NCBI GenBank assembly: GCA_024762995.1 | Contig: JANTGI010000007.1 | Coordinates: 1 to 50,511, forward strand | Length of the DNA: 50,511 nt | Reading direction: 5' to 3' | From: Saprospiraceae bacterium | Lineage (GTDB): Bacteria; Bacteroidota; Bacteroidia; Chitinophagales; Saprospiraceae | Part shown: one piece after another, positions 1 to 7,997 of the stretch | How positions within the stretch are numbered: the stretch's first letter is position 1 | Layout: every line of letters starts with the position of its first letter | Made by a program: the position numbers and the translations under genes | Notes under the pieces: model-generated | Told to the model about the DNA's origin: nothing | Database searches by the model: none | The model's input: the letters and a program-made list of their open reading frames with translations, nothing else

Positions 1-75
1 CGCTCTGGTAGCCCTGCTACCATCGCTCTTCCCGCCTTGTCTAATCTCAAAATAATCTCGCCTAATTATGGACAT

Positions 76-1929
76 TTATTCTGATTGTGTCCCTAAGCAA
101 GCAGGCGTGCGAAGTTCTTTTGCTTTTACAAAGTCATCAAGTGCTAGGCGCATGGCTTTGGAATGGTCGCTGTGGCATTGGAGACATCGACCGACTTCTA
201 AGATGCGTTGTTGTTCAATAACTGTAAATGGTCGGGTATCATCATGGGTCACCGCTCGCTTTTTGGGTAAATCTAAAAACCCAATCCATGCATCTTGGGG
301 CAAACTATCGTGTGCCCAGTTTTCATATTCGGAGATGAATGTCCAAGGGGATTTAGGATTGTCCGGATTTTTTTGAAATTCTCCTCGTCCGTAGCCTAGT
401 GCATTGGGGTTGGCATGGCATGTTTTGCAATCTCTCCCTGTTGCCGAAATGGTATGCGCCACAATCGGAGCAAAAAGCCTTTGATGGGTCACATCATCGG
501 GTAGCTTCGTATAGCCGGATTGGTCTAAGGTGATAATCATGCCGGGTACAAAAGTAATAATCTCCCGTTTTCCATTGGATTCTCGTACGCCAAGAGAAGG
601 AAAATCCGCTAAAAATGGGCCCAAATCTTCATTCCATCGCCCGGAAATGTCTTTTTGCGCAAGCAAATCAAATCCCGGAGCCTTTGGATCATAAGAAGTA
701 TGACAATCAATACATTGGGGCGCCCATTGTGTATGACAAGCATTGCAAGTGACGTCGGCATGCACCGGAGCTTGGCATGTTTGGGCGGGTGGCGAAAGAG
801 AATATTTTTGTTGATTAATCTTGCCCACGAGGTAAGCATGGTTATTTTCGATATACACATTGGTTAGGTCTTGACCGCGAATGCCTTGTACAAACCGTTT
901 GTTTTGAGTATCTAGTTGGCGGAGTCGGATGATGGTTTTGGTATCGTATTGTAAGGAGTCATAGGGTTTTGTACGATGATTGGCTTGCGCAAAATGACAA
1001 TCCACACATTGACTGAGCTCGGCTTCCTGTTGGAAAGCATGAGTTTGGCCATCGCCCATCACTTCTAGACTTCCATGACAGTCGATGCAAGCCAATCCTT
1101 TGGCATGGTGGATGTCTTCGGCCACATATCGAAAAACCCGCTCATCATCCAATAAACGGTAGGAGCCGGTGTCGGGCATTGCTTCTTTCTCCAATCTAGT
1201 CTCATGCCAACCTTCGTAACTGGTGGAAATTCGTCCCGAACGACTATGACAACCAAAACAATGGTCATTACTCACCTGTAAGGAGATGGTTGGGTGAAAT
1301 TTTGAGACTTGCTTGTTGGCGTCAATTTTTTTGGCAAAATGCTCACTTGACTTGGCTTTGGTATAGTTTAGGTGACAGGCCAAACAGCCACCGCCCCTGG
1401 ACTCTTGTTGAATCGGGCCGAGCTCTTTTTTCTCTGCGCCCAAGTGGCAGGAAGCACACAAGTCCCTGTTATGGTTATCTGCCGGAGATTGTGTTAAGCT
1501 GTCAGCTATAAAGGTTCCATGATGGTTTTCACCAAAAACCAGCCGATTGATGGCAATAACTCCACTCATGGTATTCATGATGGAATGTTGTACCCGATAG
1601 TCGATGCCGGTATGGCAACCTGAAGTAGAGCAGGTACGAGACGCATCGGATAAATTTCCCGGAATGGGAATAATGCCGGCGTGTGCTTGCTGTTTGTCTT
1701 TTGCGGAAGCATCACCTAGGTGGCAAGCAGTACATCCGATGTCATGATGGCCTTCTGTAAATCCGGATAATTCGTGATGGCAAGAGTTGCATTGTTCGGT
1801 ATTGTCAGCCACGAAGCCCTCGGTGCCGGAGACGGTGTGTGGTCCCCATGTATAAAAACGGCTAACGCTCCATAGCATTAAGCCAATTAGTAGAAAAAAA
1901 ATAAAGTAAATGATGTTTTTTTTTGGCAT
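76..1929 (-). CDS. membrane-anchored multihaem (12-haem) cytochrome c
   Basis: Twelve c-type haem attachment sites are visible. Numbered from an upstream ATG at 2001, eleven are CXXCH (about residues 71, 90, 182, 206, 248, 305, 332, 419, 430, 525 and 606) and one is a CX4CH variant, CSTSGCH, at residue 124. A single hydrophobic segment near the N-terminus (about residues 30-45) looks like an uncleaved signal anchor, so the haem domain should face the periplasm. I prefer the ATG at 1929 because it places MPKKN directly before that segment; starting at 2001 would add 24 polar residues. Proteins of this kind carry electrons or reduce small oxyanions, but no specific reductase family is recognisable and the substrate is unknown. 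The gene is divergent from the DUF2157 gene. Many extra histidines could supply distal ligands. Identity as a multihaem cytochrome is certain; specific function is open. Confidence 0.9.
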   Translation of the reverse strand: MPKKNIIYFIFFLLIGLMLWSVSRFYTWGPHTVSGTEGFVADNTEQCNSCHHELSGFTEGHHDIGCTACHLGDASAKDKQQAHAGIIPIPGNLSDASRTCSTSGCHTGIDYRVQHSIMNTMSGVIAINRLVFGENHHGTFIADSLTQSPADNHNRDLCASCHLGAEKKELGPIQQESRGGGCLACHLNYTKAKSSEHFAKKIDANKQVSKFHPTISLQVSNDHCFGCHSRSGRISTSYEGWHETRLEKEAMPDTGSYRLLDDERVFRYVAEDIHHAKGLACIDCHGSLEVMGDGQTHAFQQEAELSQCVDCHFAQANHRTKPYDSLQYDTKTIIRLRQLDTQNKRFVQGIRGQDLTNVYIENNHAYLVGKINQQKYSLSPPAQTCQAPVHADVTCNACHTQWAPQCIDCHTSYDPKAPGFDLLAQKDISGRWNEDLGPFLADFPSLGVRESNGKREIITFVPGMIITLDQSGYTKLPDDVTHQRLFAPIVAHTISATGRDCKTCHANPNALGYGRGEFQKNPDNPKSPWTFISEYENWAHDSLPQDAWIGFLDLPKKRAVTHDDTRPFTVIEQQRILEVGRCLQCHSDHSKAMRLALDDFVKAKELRTPACLGTQSE

Positions 1930-2121
1930 CAAGGCGGATTGTATAGGTTGTGCAAGGTACGAGTTTTTGGGGATACCGCCGCAGAGTTTCGGTTTATTCA
2001 TCTAAAAACAGTATCTTGGCTGATATTTAAGAAAGATTTAGGCAAAAGACCAACAATGGCATTCAATACCTAACAATGACAAGTTTCTACCTAAAACAGA
2101 TGGGTTAACCAAAAGTAATCT

Positions 2122-3396
2122 ATGAGCTTACACAAAGATTTACCGGAATTAGTGGAATCGGGAGTGATTACCCCCGAAATAGCCGAAAGAATCCGTGCTT
2201 TTTACGCAAGTAAAGGAGGAACACCAAAGAATAGAATGACTATTGTCTTTGGAATATTCGGGGCGATTTTGGTGGGGTTGGGGGTCATTTTGATTATTGC
2301 TCACAACTGGGACGAACTGACTAAAAGCTCTAAAACAATCCTTGCTTTCGTGCCTTTAATCATCAGTCAATGCTTAGCCGGATATACTATTTTGAAAAAA
2401 AAGGATAGTATTTCTTGGCGGGAAAGTACGGGTGTTTTATTGTTTTTTGGAATTGGGGCAAGTATTTCATTAGTCAGTCAAGTATATCATATTTCAGGAG
2501 ATTTGTCGGGATATTTGTTGACTTGGATGGCGTTAAGTTTGCCGGTTATTTATTTGTTGCGCTCCTCTGCGACATCTTTGCTTTATCTTGTGGGGATTAC
2601 CGCTTATGTGATTTCTAGTTATGGGGGTATGGGGCACGAAGAATTAAATTACTATCTATTGATGTTATTCATTTTGCCCTATTATTATTGGCTTTTCCGG
2701 CAATCACCGAATAGCTATTTTCTTTATTTTCACCATTGGTTTATTTCTATTTCTTTGACGATTACCTTGGCAAGTTTAATGAATGTAGCAGCCCCCTTGA
2801 CGATGGTGGGTTATATGAGTTTGTTTGGGCTGTTTTATCAGGTTGGTCAGATGGATTTTTGGAGCAAGGAGAAGTTGTGGCGAAATGCCTACCGTGTAAT
2901 AGGGTCTTTGGGAACGATAGTTCTCTTATTGGGCTTGAGTTTTGAAGATTTTTGGGCGGCTTTGCGCAAATGGTCGTATCAGGATGTAATGGGGACTGCG
3001 GAATTTTGGGTAGCGGCCGTATTGACGGTAGTGACGACAGCGCTATTGGTTTTGAATTTAAAAAAGAAATCCATATTGGAGATGAAGCCGGCGACGTTGG
3101 TTTATTTGCTGTTTCCCTTACTATATTTAATGGGCTTATGGTCCGGCGGGGCAGTAGTGATTGTTAATATTTTACTTTTTGTAATTGGGCTGTTGACGAT
3201 ACGTGAAGGCGGAAGGATGAATAATTTGGGGGTGTTGAATTACGGTGTGTTGATAATAGCCGCTTTAGTGACTTGCCGTTTTTTTGATAGTGACTTGAGT
3301 TTTGTTGCTCGGGGCTTGTTGTTTGTGGCTGTGGGCATAGGCTTTTTTGCGGTCAATTATTGGATGCTACAAAAACGGAAAAGACATGAGTTATAG
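2122..3396 (+). CDS. DUF2157 domain-containing integral membrane protein
   Basis: The protein is 424 aa. Its N-terminal 35 residues form a short soluble helix pair (LVESGVITPEIAERIRAFY), followed by about ten hydrophobic segments. The first segment, GAILVGLGVILIIAHNWDEL, is the hallmark of the DUF2157 family. The function of the family is not established. The gene overlaps the next one by 11 bases (its stop lies inside the start of the GDYXXLXY gene), a pairing known in many bacteria that suggests translational coupling and a shared membrane role. The start is the only plausible ATG ahead of the conserved N-terminal motif. No clear promoter was seen in the 120 bases separating it from the divergent cytochrome gene. 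Confidence 0.88.
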   Translation: MSLHKDLPELVESGVITPEIAERIRAFYASKGGTPKNRMTIVFGIFGAILVGLGVILIIAHNWDELTKSSKTILAFVPLIISQCLAGYTILKKKDSISWRESTGVLLFFGIGASISLVSQVYHISGDLSGYLLTWMALSLPVIYLLRSSATSLLYLVGITAYVISSYGGMGHEELNYYLLMLFILPYYYWLFRQSPNSYFLYFHHWFISISLTITLASLMNVAAPLTMVGYMSLFGLFYQVGQMDFWSKEKLWRNAYRVIGSLGTIVLLLGLSFEDFWAALRKWSYQDVMGTAEFWVAAVLTVVTTALLVLNLKKKSILEMKPATLVYLLFPLLYLMGLWSGGAVVIVNILLFVIGLLTIREGGRMNNLGVLNYGVLIIAALVTCRFFDSDLSFVARGLLFVAVGIGFFAVNYWMLQKRKRHEL

Positions 3397-3976
3397 AAAA
3401 TTGATATTTCCATTGTTTGTCGTTGTCGCTTTGATTCAGCTTTATGTTCCCATGCGTATGATTTTGAATAGGGAGCAGATTATCAGGGAAGGCAAGACGT
3501 ATAAGTTTAGGGTGATTCCGATAGACCCGATAGATCCCTTTCGGGGAAAATACATCAGGCTTCGTTTTGAAGCGCAAAAAGCGAAGGTGGATACGACTGA
3601 AACTTGGGAGCGAAATGAAACTGTTTTTGTCCTCCTTTCGGAAAATAAGGAAGGTTTTGCGCAAGCAGATAGTGTGTTGAAATTACCTCCCCCAAGTGGT
3701 GATTATTTAAGAGCAAAGGTGAGATATACGGTCCATAATCGCCCTTTTGCATTGATTAAATACCCATTTGAACGGTATTATATGGAAGAATCAAAGGCTG
3801 CTACGGCAGAGCGCATTAGCCGGCGTCCTATTCAGCCTGATAGTACACAACTCGTATATGCGGTGGTACAAGTGACGGATGGCGAATCGGTCTTGAGCGA
3901 TGTCATGGTTGATGGGCAAAGAATTGAAGATTTAGTCAAGGAGAAATTGGAAAAAGAGCATCTTGAAAACCAATAA
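3386..3976 (+). CDS. GDYXXLXY domain-containing protein
   Basis: A protein of about 196 aa with one N-terminal hydrophobic segment (LIFPLFVVVALIQLYVPM), then a domain carrying DPFRGKYIRLRFE and a later GDYLRAKVRY, which fits the GDYXXLXY family. FERYYMEE further on is also typical. The family is found next to DUF2157 proteins, as here, and its function is unknown. I take the ATG at 3386, which overlaps the DUF2157 stop, rather than the ATG at 3347, because the earlier start only adds residues encoded within the upstream gene and the signal anchor begins at MSYRKL. The protein probably sits in the inner membrane with its domain outside the cytoplasm. Confidence 0.85.
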   Translation: MSYRKLIFPLFVVVALIQLYVPMRMILNREQIIREGKTYKFRVIPIDPIDPFRGKYIRLRFEAQKAKVDTTETWERNETVFVLLSENKEGFAQADSVLKLPPPSGDYLRAKVRYTVHNRPFALIKYPFERYYMEESKAATAERISRRPIQPDSTQLVYAVVQVTDGESVLSDVMVDGQRIEDLVKEKLEKEHLENQ

Positions 3977-4145
3977 TTACGAATTTGTCTTTGTTTTGTA
4001 CCATCGGAGCGAGCCTTCACCAGTTCACTATGCAATAAAAATCATTTTGGTAAGTGATAATTGTTTTTTGTTTTTGGTAGCTTGAAAAGGTCGTTGTTAC
4101 TATCTTGCCTGTACTATTTGGTCTGAAAAAATAAAAATAAGAAAA

Positions 4146-4571
4146 ATGAAAAATCTAGTAAGTATTCAGCTTTTGGTATTGGTCTTTGTGGGTAGTTTGA
4201 CTTTGTTTTCAACTTCTTGTCAGCCATCTTCTGACTCCTCGTTTAAGAAAAGGGTCGCTAGAGGAAAAGAGTTATATGACAACTACTGTAAAGCTTGTCA
4301 TGGCAAAACCGGAGATGGTCCTTTGGCGAATGAGCTAAAGAAAACACCGCCCGATCTAACAAAGATTAGTGCAAGAAGAAACTCTCCTTCTTTTCCCGTG
4401 CTGGAAGTAGCCCAATACATTGATGGGCGGAAGGACGTAAGCACTCACGGAACCAGAGAGATGCCCGTTTGGGGAGATGAGCTAAAAGTGAAAGAGAATC
4501 TGGACGACGAAAAGGCACTTGAAGGTAAAATCGGGGACTTGTTGGCTTATTTGGAGAGTATTCAACGGTAA
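4146..4571 (+). CDS. monohaem cytochrome c lipoprotein
   Basis: A 141-aa protein with a hydrophobic signal sequence ending in a lipobox-like FSTSC (Cys about residue 25), so it is probably lipid-anchored. One haem site, CKACH, lies at about residue 49 within YDNYCKACHGKTGDG, a standard class I cytochrome c opening, and MPVWGDE at about residue 106 supplies a candidate axial methionine. This matches small electron carriers of the cytochrome_CBB3 type. It stands alone, about 170 bases after the GDYXXLXY gene. Its redox partner cannot be told from the sequence; the multihaem cytochrome nearby is one possibility. Confidence 0.88.
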   Translation: MKNLVSIQLLVLVFVGSLTLFSTSCQPSSDSSFKKRVARGKELYDNYCKACHGKTGDGPLANELKKTPPDLTKISARRNSPSFPVLEVAQYIDGRKDVSTHGTREMPVWGDELKVKENLDDEKALEGKIGDLLAYLESIQR

Positions 4572-4576
4572 AACTT

Positions 4577-4655
4577 CGGTGTGACGGTGCAGCGGTATAA
4601 CGGTATAAACGGTGTGACGGTGCAGCGGTATAATGGTGTAGCGGTGTTACTCTTC
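4577..4655. repeat. CGGT-rich 33-bp tandem repeat
   Basis: Directly after the cytochrome stop, a 24-base unit beginning CGGTGTGACGGTGCAGCGGT occurs at 4577-4600 and again, identically, at 4610-4633 (period 33). It is followed by a decayed third unit rich in GGTGTAGCGGTG. A related CGGT-rich tract occurs at 24368-24420. This is non-coding. Confidence 0.8.
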
Positions 4656-4702
4656 CTTGATTTTGTGTAATTGGTAAGAGGTCAGAATAGGGGTGTTATA
4701 GC

Positions 4703-4736
4703 AAAAGCAGCCGAGACGTTTGTCTCGGCTGCTTTT
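4703..4736. terminator. bidirectional intrinsic terminator
   Basis: A perfect 15-bp stem (arms 4703-4717 and 4722-4736, reading AAAAGCAGCCGAGAC on the left) with a GTTT loop. The A-run on one side and T-run on the other let it work in both directions. It sits between the convergent cytochrome gene (+) and the YeeE/YedE transporter gene (-). Confidence 0.9.
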
Positions 4737-4801
4737 ATTAAATCAAAAATTAATGATTGAGTCTCATTAGTAGATATCAGGAATGTCTTGAATCTACTAT
4801 G

Positions 4802-6406
4802 CTATGCAAATGCTTCTTCCGGGACCGGTGTAGGAATTGGGACTCCATTGATTTCGCCATCGTTTCCGGCGATTTCTTCAATAGTGACTTGAAGGTCTTC
4901 CGTATTTTTGTGCAAAAGCTCATCAGTTGATAACCCAATGTTTTGGCTACCTTTTTTAACGAAATACACCCAAAGTATAATCAAGCCTTGTAACCAAAGG
5001 AACATGATAAATTTCTGCATGCTTGGGTTGTCAGAGAGTAGGGAATACCATTCTTTGGCTTCCCCTATAGCTCCACCTTCGCCAAAAATCATGGTTGCTT
5101 TTAGCAGGTGTTTGTGTGCATGTGGAAATAGGGTGTATGGTAGGTAACCGACCGCAAAGCCAATGAAACCGATTAATGTGTTTAGGTATCCCATCCCAAT
5201 ACGCATATAAGATCGAATCTCACAACCAATCAAGGTGACAGCTCCCAGACCAAGAGAAAATCCACCGAGGAAGTTTCCAATGGTTAGCCCTTTTTTGATA
5301 CCGGGACCCAATGCGGGAGAGACGCCTGTCAGCGTCCATGCAAGAAGCAAAAAGGCAGTTAATAGTACCCAACTGGTGGTTACTCCAATAATTGGATTGT
5401 AACTTCTCATCAGGGTACGAGTAATTTTTGGGACACCCATTTTGGCGAATTTTTTATCTTCTTTGGTCATTGCTCCGGCAACTTCTACAGAAACCAAAGC
5501 ACATTCCGTCCCAAATCCACTTTTTGCTAATGCGACACCGGCGACAGTACCCGCCAATAAGGTCAGGATGACAAATAACCAACCTTTGTCAGAAGGAGAG
5601 CCGCCATAATCTAAAATCGCCCCGTCAGAAGGGTTCATGTGTTGTAAATAAATCGGATTGCCCAAAGCTCCCCAAATAGCTGCCCCGACAAATAAAGCAG
5701 CAAATATGAGTCCTACCCAGAAGGCAGGGTTTTTCTTCCAACTATATCCTTTTTTGTAAGTAGCTTGCTCACCTGGATCCGCATGGCTGACATAATCGAA
5801 AGTTTCTTGATGCTTAAAATAGTTGGCTAATCCGAGTTTTTCCATAATGAAAAATCCCGTCGCTCCCCCTAATGCCATAAAAATAATAGAGCCGGTAGAA
5901 CGAATACCCATGACCGGTACACCACCCATCAAGTGAGTCAAGGTGCATCCCCCTGCCAGACGAGTACCATAGCTAAAGAAAGCACCGCCGATAAATGAAA
6001 CCAACAAGGCTTTTTTTGAATAATAAGCCCAAGCTCTAGATTCTTTTTCAAAGACGGTGACCAAAAAACCACCTAATATCATGCCTACAATCGGCCAACC
6101 TATCCCTGGGGTAAATACCCCACCGCTTGGTATCATTTGGTCTCCAACTTTGGCGTAGTTGCCATATAATTCACTATGGAAGCCAAAAATGTTATTGATG
6201 AATACTTCCAAAGTCCTATACATCCGACCCAAATCCGTGGTTACACTAATTGGAAATAAACCCGGCACCTTTCCAACAGCTACTTTGTGCTGCCAGGTAG
6301 CTAAAATAAAAATAATTTGGGCAACCGTAAAAACAATCCCTGCATAAAAATAGGGCCATTGTCTTTTGGTAAGGCGCTTGAAAAATGATTGCTTAGTTGT
6401 TGACAT
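4802..6406 (-). CDS. YeeE/YedE family sulfur-compound (thiosulfate-type) transporter
   Basis: A 534-aa polytopic membrane protein with two Sulf_transp-like halves. Three conserved cysteines are visible in family-typical glycine-rich settings: AGGCTLTHLMGG (Cys154), GFGTECALVS (Cys302) and LIGCEIRSYMRIG (Cys395). In the characterised thiosulfate transporter TsuA (YeeE), three cysteines relay the substrate through the pore; by pattern these three correspond, which I infer without a structural alignment. The N-terminus has about 20 polar residues before the first membrane segment, and the C-terminal 50 residues are acidic and soluble. The gene is divergent from a membrane-anchored rhodanese, supporting a role in moving thiosulfate or a similar sulfur compound. 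A Crp/Fnr-type site lies between the two genes. Confidence 0.88.
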   Translation of the reverse strand: MSTTKQSFFKRLTKRQWPYFYAGIVFTVAQIIFILATWQHKVAVGKVPGLFPISVTTDLGRMYRTLEVFINNIFGFHSELYGNYAKVGDQMIPSGGVFTPGIGWPIVGMILGGFLVTVFEKESRAWAYYSKKALLVSFIGGAFFSYGTRLAGGCTLTHLMGGVPVMGIRSTGSIIFMALGGATGFFIMEKLGLANYFKHQETFDYVSHADPGEQATYKKGYSWKKNPAFWVGLIFAALFVGAAIWGALGNPIYLQHMNPSDGAILDYGGSPSDKGWLFVILTLLAGTVAGVALAKSGFGTECALVSVEVAGAMTKEDKKFAKMGVPKITRTLMRSYNPIIGVTTSWVLLTAFLLLAWTLTGVSPALGPGIKKGLTIGNFLGGFSLGLGAVTLIGCEIRSYMRIGMGYLNTLIGFIGFAVGYLPYTLFPHAHKHLLKATMIFGEGGAIGEAKEWYSLLSDNPSMQKFIMFLWLQGLIILWVYFVKKGSQNIGLSTDELLHKNTEDLQVTIEEIAGNDGEINGVPIPTPVPEEAFA

Positions 6407-6492
6407 AAAAATTGTTTTTGGTTCATCCTTAAAAGAAAAAGGGTGTATTTTCGTCTTGCGGCCGCAAATTGGCTCAATTCTTTGATTAAATT

Positions 6493-6508
6493 TGTGATAC
6501 TGGTCACA
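6493..6508. promoter_or_regulatory. Crp/Fnr-type operator
   Basis: TGTGATACTGGTCACA is a perfect TGTGA-N6-TCACA palindrome lying between the divergent transporter and rhodanese genes. Its centre is about 41-42 bases upstream of the start predicted from the TACCTTTG element at 6530, the usual spacing for an activator that contacts polymerase next to a weak -33 region. The cognate regulator is not in this window. Confidence 0.65.
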
Positions 6509-6529
6509 TGATGATAGTTATTTCTACAA

Positions 6530-6537
6530 TACCTTTG
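6530..6537 (+). promoter_or_regulatory. -7 promoter element of the rhodanese gene
   Basis: TACCTTTG fits the Bacteroidota -7 consensus TAnnTTTG, 45 bases before the rhodanese ATG. No TTG sits at the -33 position; the Crp/Fnr-type palindrome lies just upstream instead, which suggests an activator-dependent promoter. Confidence 0.5.
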
Positions 6538-6582
6538 TCTTGCTAATTTACGGTGGATGTCTCTCGAATAAAAGAAAACAAC

Positions 6583-7026
6583 ATGAAAAAATTAATTTAC
6601 AGCTTCTTGGCCATTGATGTCATTATATTTGCTTTCTTAGCTATGAATGGTGGATTGAGCGCCCCAAAGTATGATTTGAAGCCGATGGCTTTTAAGCAAG
6701 CCATCGAAAACGGAAACGGTAAGCTGATAGACGTAAGAACTATTGAAGAGTATGAAAACGCCAGAATCCCTAATGCTACGCTTGTCAATTGGAAATCCAA
6801 GGATTTTAAGGATAGGATTCAACAATTTGATAAAAACGAGCCGATTTATATCTATTGCAGAACCGGAATGCGGGCAGCAAGAGCACAGCGTGCTATGAAA
6901 AAAATGGGTTTTAAAGAAGTCTTTAACTTGACGGGTGGGATTAAAGCTTGGGCCAAAGACGGCTTACCTGTAAAGAGTAAACCCGGTTATAACATAAATG
7001 ATAATAACGGAGAAGAAGGTTGTTAA
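6583..7026 (+). CDS. membrane-anchored rhodanese-like sulfurtransferase
   Basis: A protein of about 147 aa with an N-terminal hydrophobic segment (residues 4-22), then one rhodanese domain: LIDVRTIEEYENARIPNATLV and the active-site loop IYCRTGMRAARAQ with catalytic Cys92. GGIKAWAKDGLP closes the domain. A single extra cysteine is the last residue. The ATG at 6583 is preferred to the GTG at 6553, since it directly precedes a signal-type sequence. Rhodaneses transfer sulfane sulfur from thiosulfate or persulfides. Divergence from the YeeE/YedE transporter gene suggests that the two act in the same sulfur route on the outer side of the membrane. The gene ends just before a strong terminator. Confidence 0.9.
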   Translation: MKKLIYSFLAIDVIIFAFLAMNGGLSAPKYDLKPMAFKQAIENGNGKLIDVRTIEEYENARIPNATLVNWKSKDFKDRIQQFDKNEPIYIYCRTGMRAARAQRAMKKMGFKEVFNLTGGIKAWAKDGLPVKSKPGYNINDNNGEEGC

Positions 7027-7042
7027 TAAAAAAATGATTCAT

Positions 7043-7075
7043 AAAAAAGCCCTGCTGTTTAGTAGGGCTTTTTTT
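7043..7075. terminator. bidirectional intrinsic terminator
   Basis: Arms at 7043-7056 (AAAAAAGCCCTGCT) and 7061-7074 with loop GTTT and one G-T wobble, flanked by A and T runs. It separates the convergent rhodanese (+) and TANGO2-like (-) genes. Confidence 0.9.
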
Positions 7076-7107
7076 GTGCGAAAACGGATATTTTTTATCT
7101 TCTGTCC

Positions 7108-7818
7108 CTAAGTAGTTACCGCTTGCAACTGAGTTGTTTTCTTCGTAATCAAATCTGTATGTCGGATTTGCGCTTGGCTGTTTGCATATACCACCTGTGT
7201 GATACTTGTCGTGCAAACGATATCGGCACGATTCATCACAAAACCATTAATCCTGTCCGGCTCTCCTCCATTGAGATGAAAATCAATGATGGCTTCCGGA
7301 CTGTCGGGAGCTTTTTTGAGCCATTGGTCAAACCACGACTGACGCATCGCACGAATAGGTCGATTATACAGGGTTGATGACGACCAAATAGTGGGTTGAT
7401 GATGATTGAGCTTGCGCAAAAAACGCATTTCACCCGTCCACTTTAATTCAAAATAGCCTTCTTGCGGATTCAATCCTATCAAAGTAAAAGGCTCAATATT
7501 TTCGAAGTCATACTCTTTTGCGAAAGCTTCAAAAGAATCCCATTCAAAGCTTTCCAAGACGATTAAACCGCGACTTTTTTTGTAAGGAGGGGAGACAATA
7601 TGCTTAATAAAGCCACCATTGAGTAGGCAGACCATCCGCCCTTTTTCGCCTACGGCAATCCATGTTCCACCTGCTTTGGGGTCTTTAGGAAAGGTAATTT
7701 TTTGTCCGTTTATGGTTTGAGAGAGCAATTCTTCTGCATGGCGAGCCGGAGCAACATCGCGATTGGATGTTAGGATGTATTGATGTCTCCCTTTCGGGAA
7801 AAAAGTTACGGTGCACAT
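7108..7818 (-). CDS. NRDE/TANGO2 family protein
   Basis: A 236-aa protein beginning MCTVTFFP, with TSNRDVAPARHAE at residues 17-29. This N-terminal Cys plus NRD(E) motif defines the NRDE/TANGO2 family, which resembles Ntn hydrolases; Cys2 would be the N-terminal nucleophile if the initiator Met is removed. The middle has GGTWIAVGEKGRMVCLLNGG, also typical. The biochemical role of the bacterial proteins is unsettled (links to haem and acyl-group handling have been proposed for the family). There is no signal peptide, so it is probably cytoplasmic. A TACCTTTG promoter element lies 17 bases before the ATG. Confidence 0.85.
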   Translation of the reverse strand: MCTVTFFPKGRHQYILTSNRDVAPARHAEELLSQTINGQKITFPKDPKAGGTWIAVGEKGRMVCLLNGGFIKHIVSPPYKKSRGLIVLESFEWDSFEAFAKEYDFENIEPFTLIGLNPQEGYFELKWTGEMRFLRKLNHHQPTIWSSSTLYNRPIRAMRQSWFDQWLKKAPDSPEAIIDFHLNGGEPDRINGFVMNRADIVCTTSITQVVYANSQAQIRHTDLITKKTTQLQAVTT

Positions 7819-7835
7819 AATTGTTTTATTTGGTG

Positions 7836-7843
7836 CAAAGGTA
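7836..7843 (-). promoter_or_regulatory. -7 promoter element of the TANGO2-like gene
   Basis: CAAAGGTA on the plus strand reads TACCTTTG on the minus strand, matching TAnnTTTG, 17 bases upstream of the start codon. No good TTG was seen at the -33 distance. Confidence 0.45.
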
Positions 7844-7997
7844 TTCTTTATCTTGGATATTCGCTTTGTATGGGGTGGTGGATACGTCTATCCGGATGGC
7901 TTTTTTGTAGGTGATTGGGCATCCAAAAATTAAGGCCCCGAGTAGTAAATCACTTGAAAATAATAAATTCCGGAAAAAAATTCGTTATTTTGCGACT

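Noticed and set aside
2110-2117. TACTTTTG on the minus strand as a promoter for the multihaem cytochrome
   Set aside because: The -33 spacing is only 15 and the element lies about 180 bases from the preferred start, so support is too weak.
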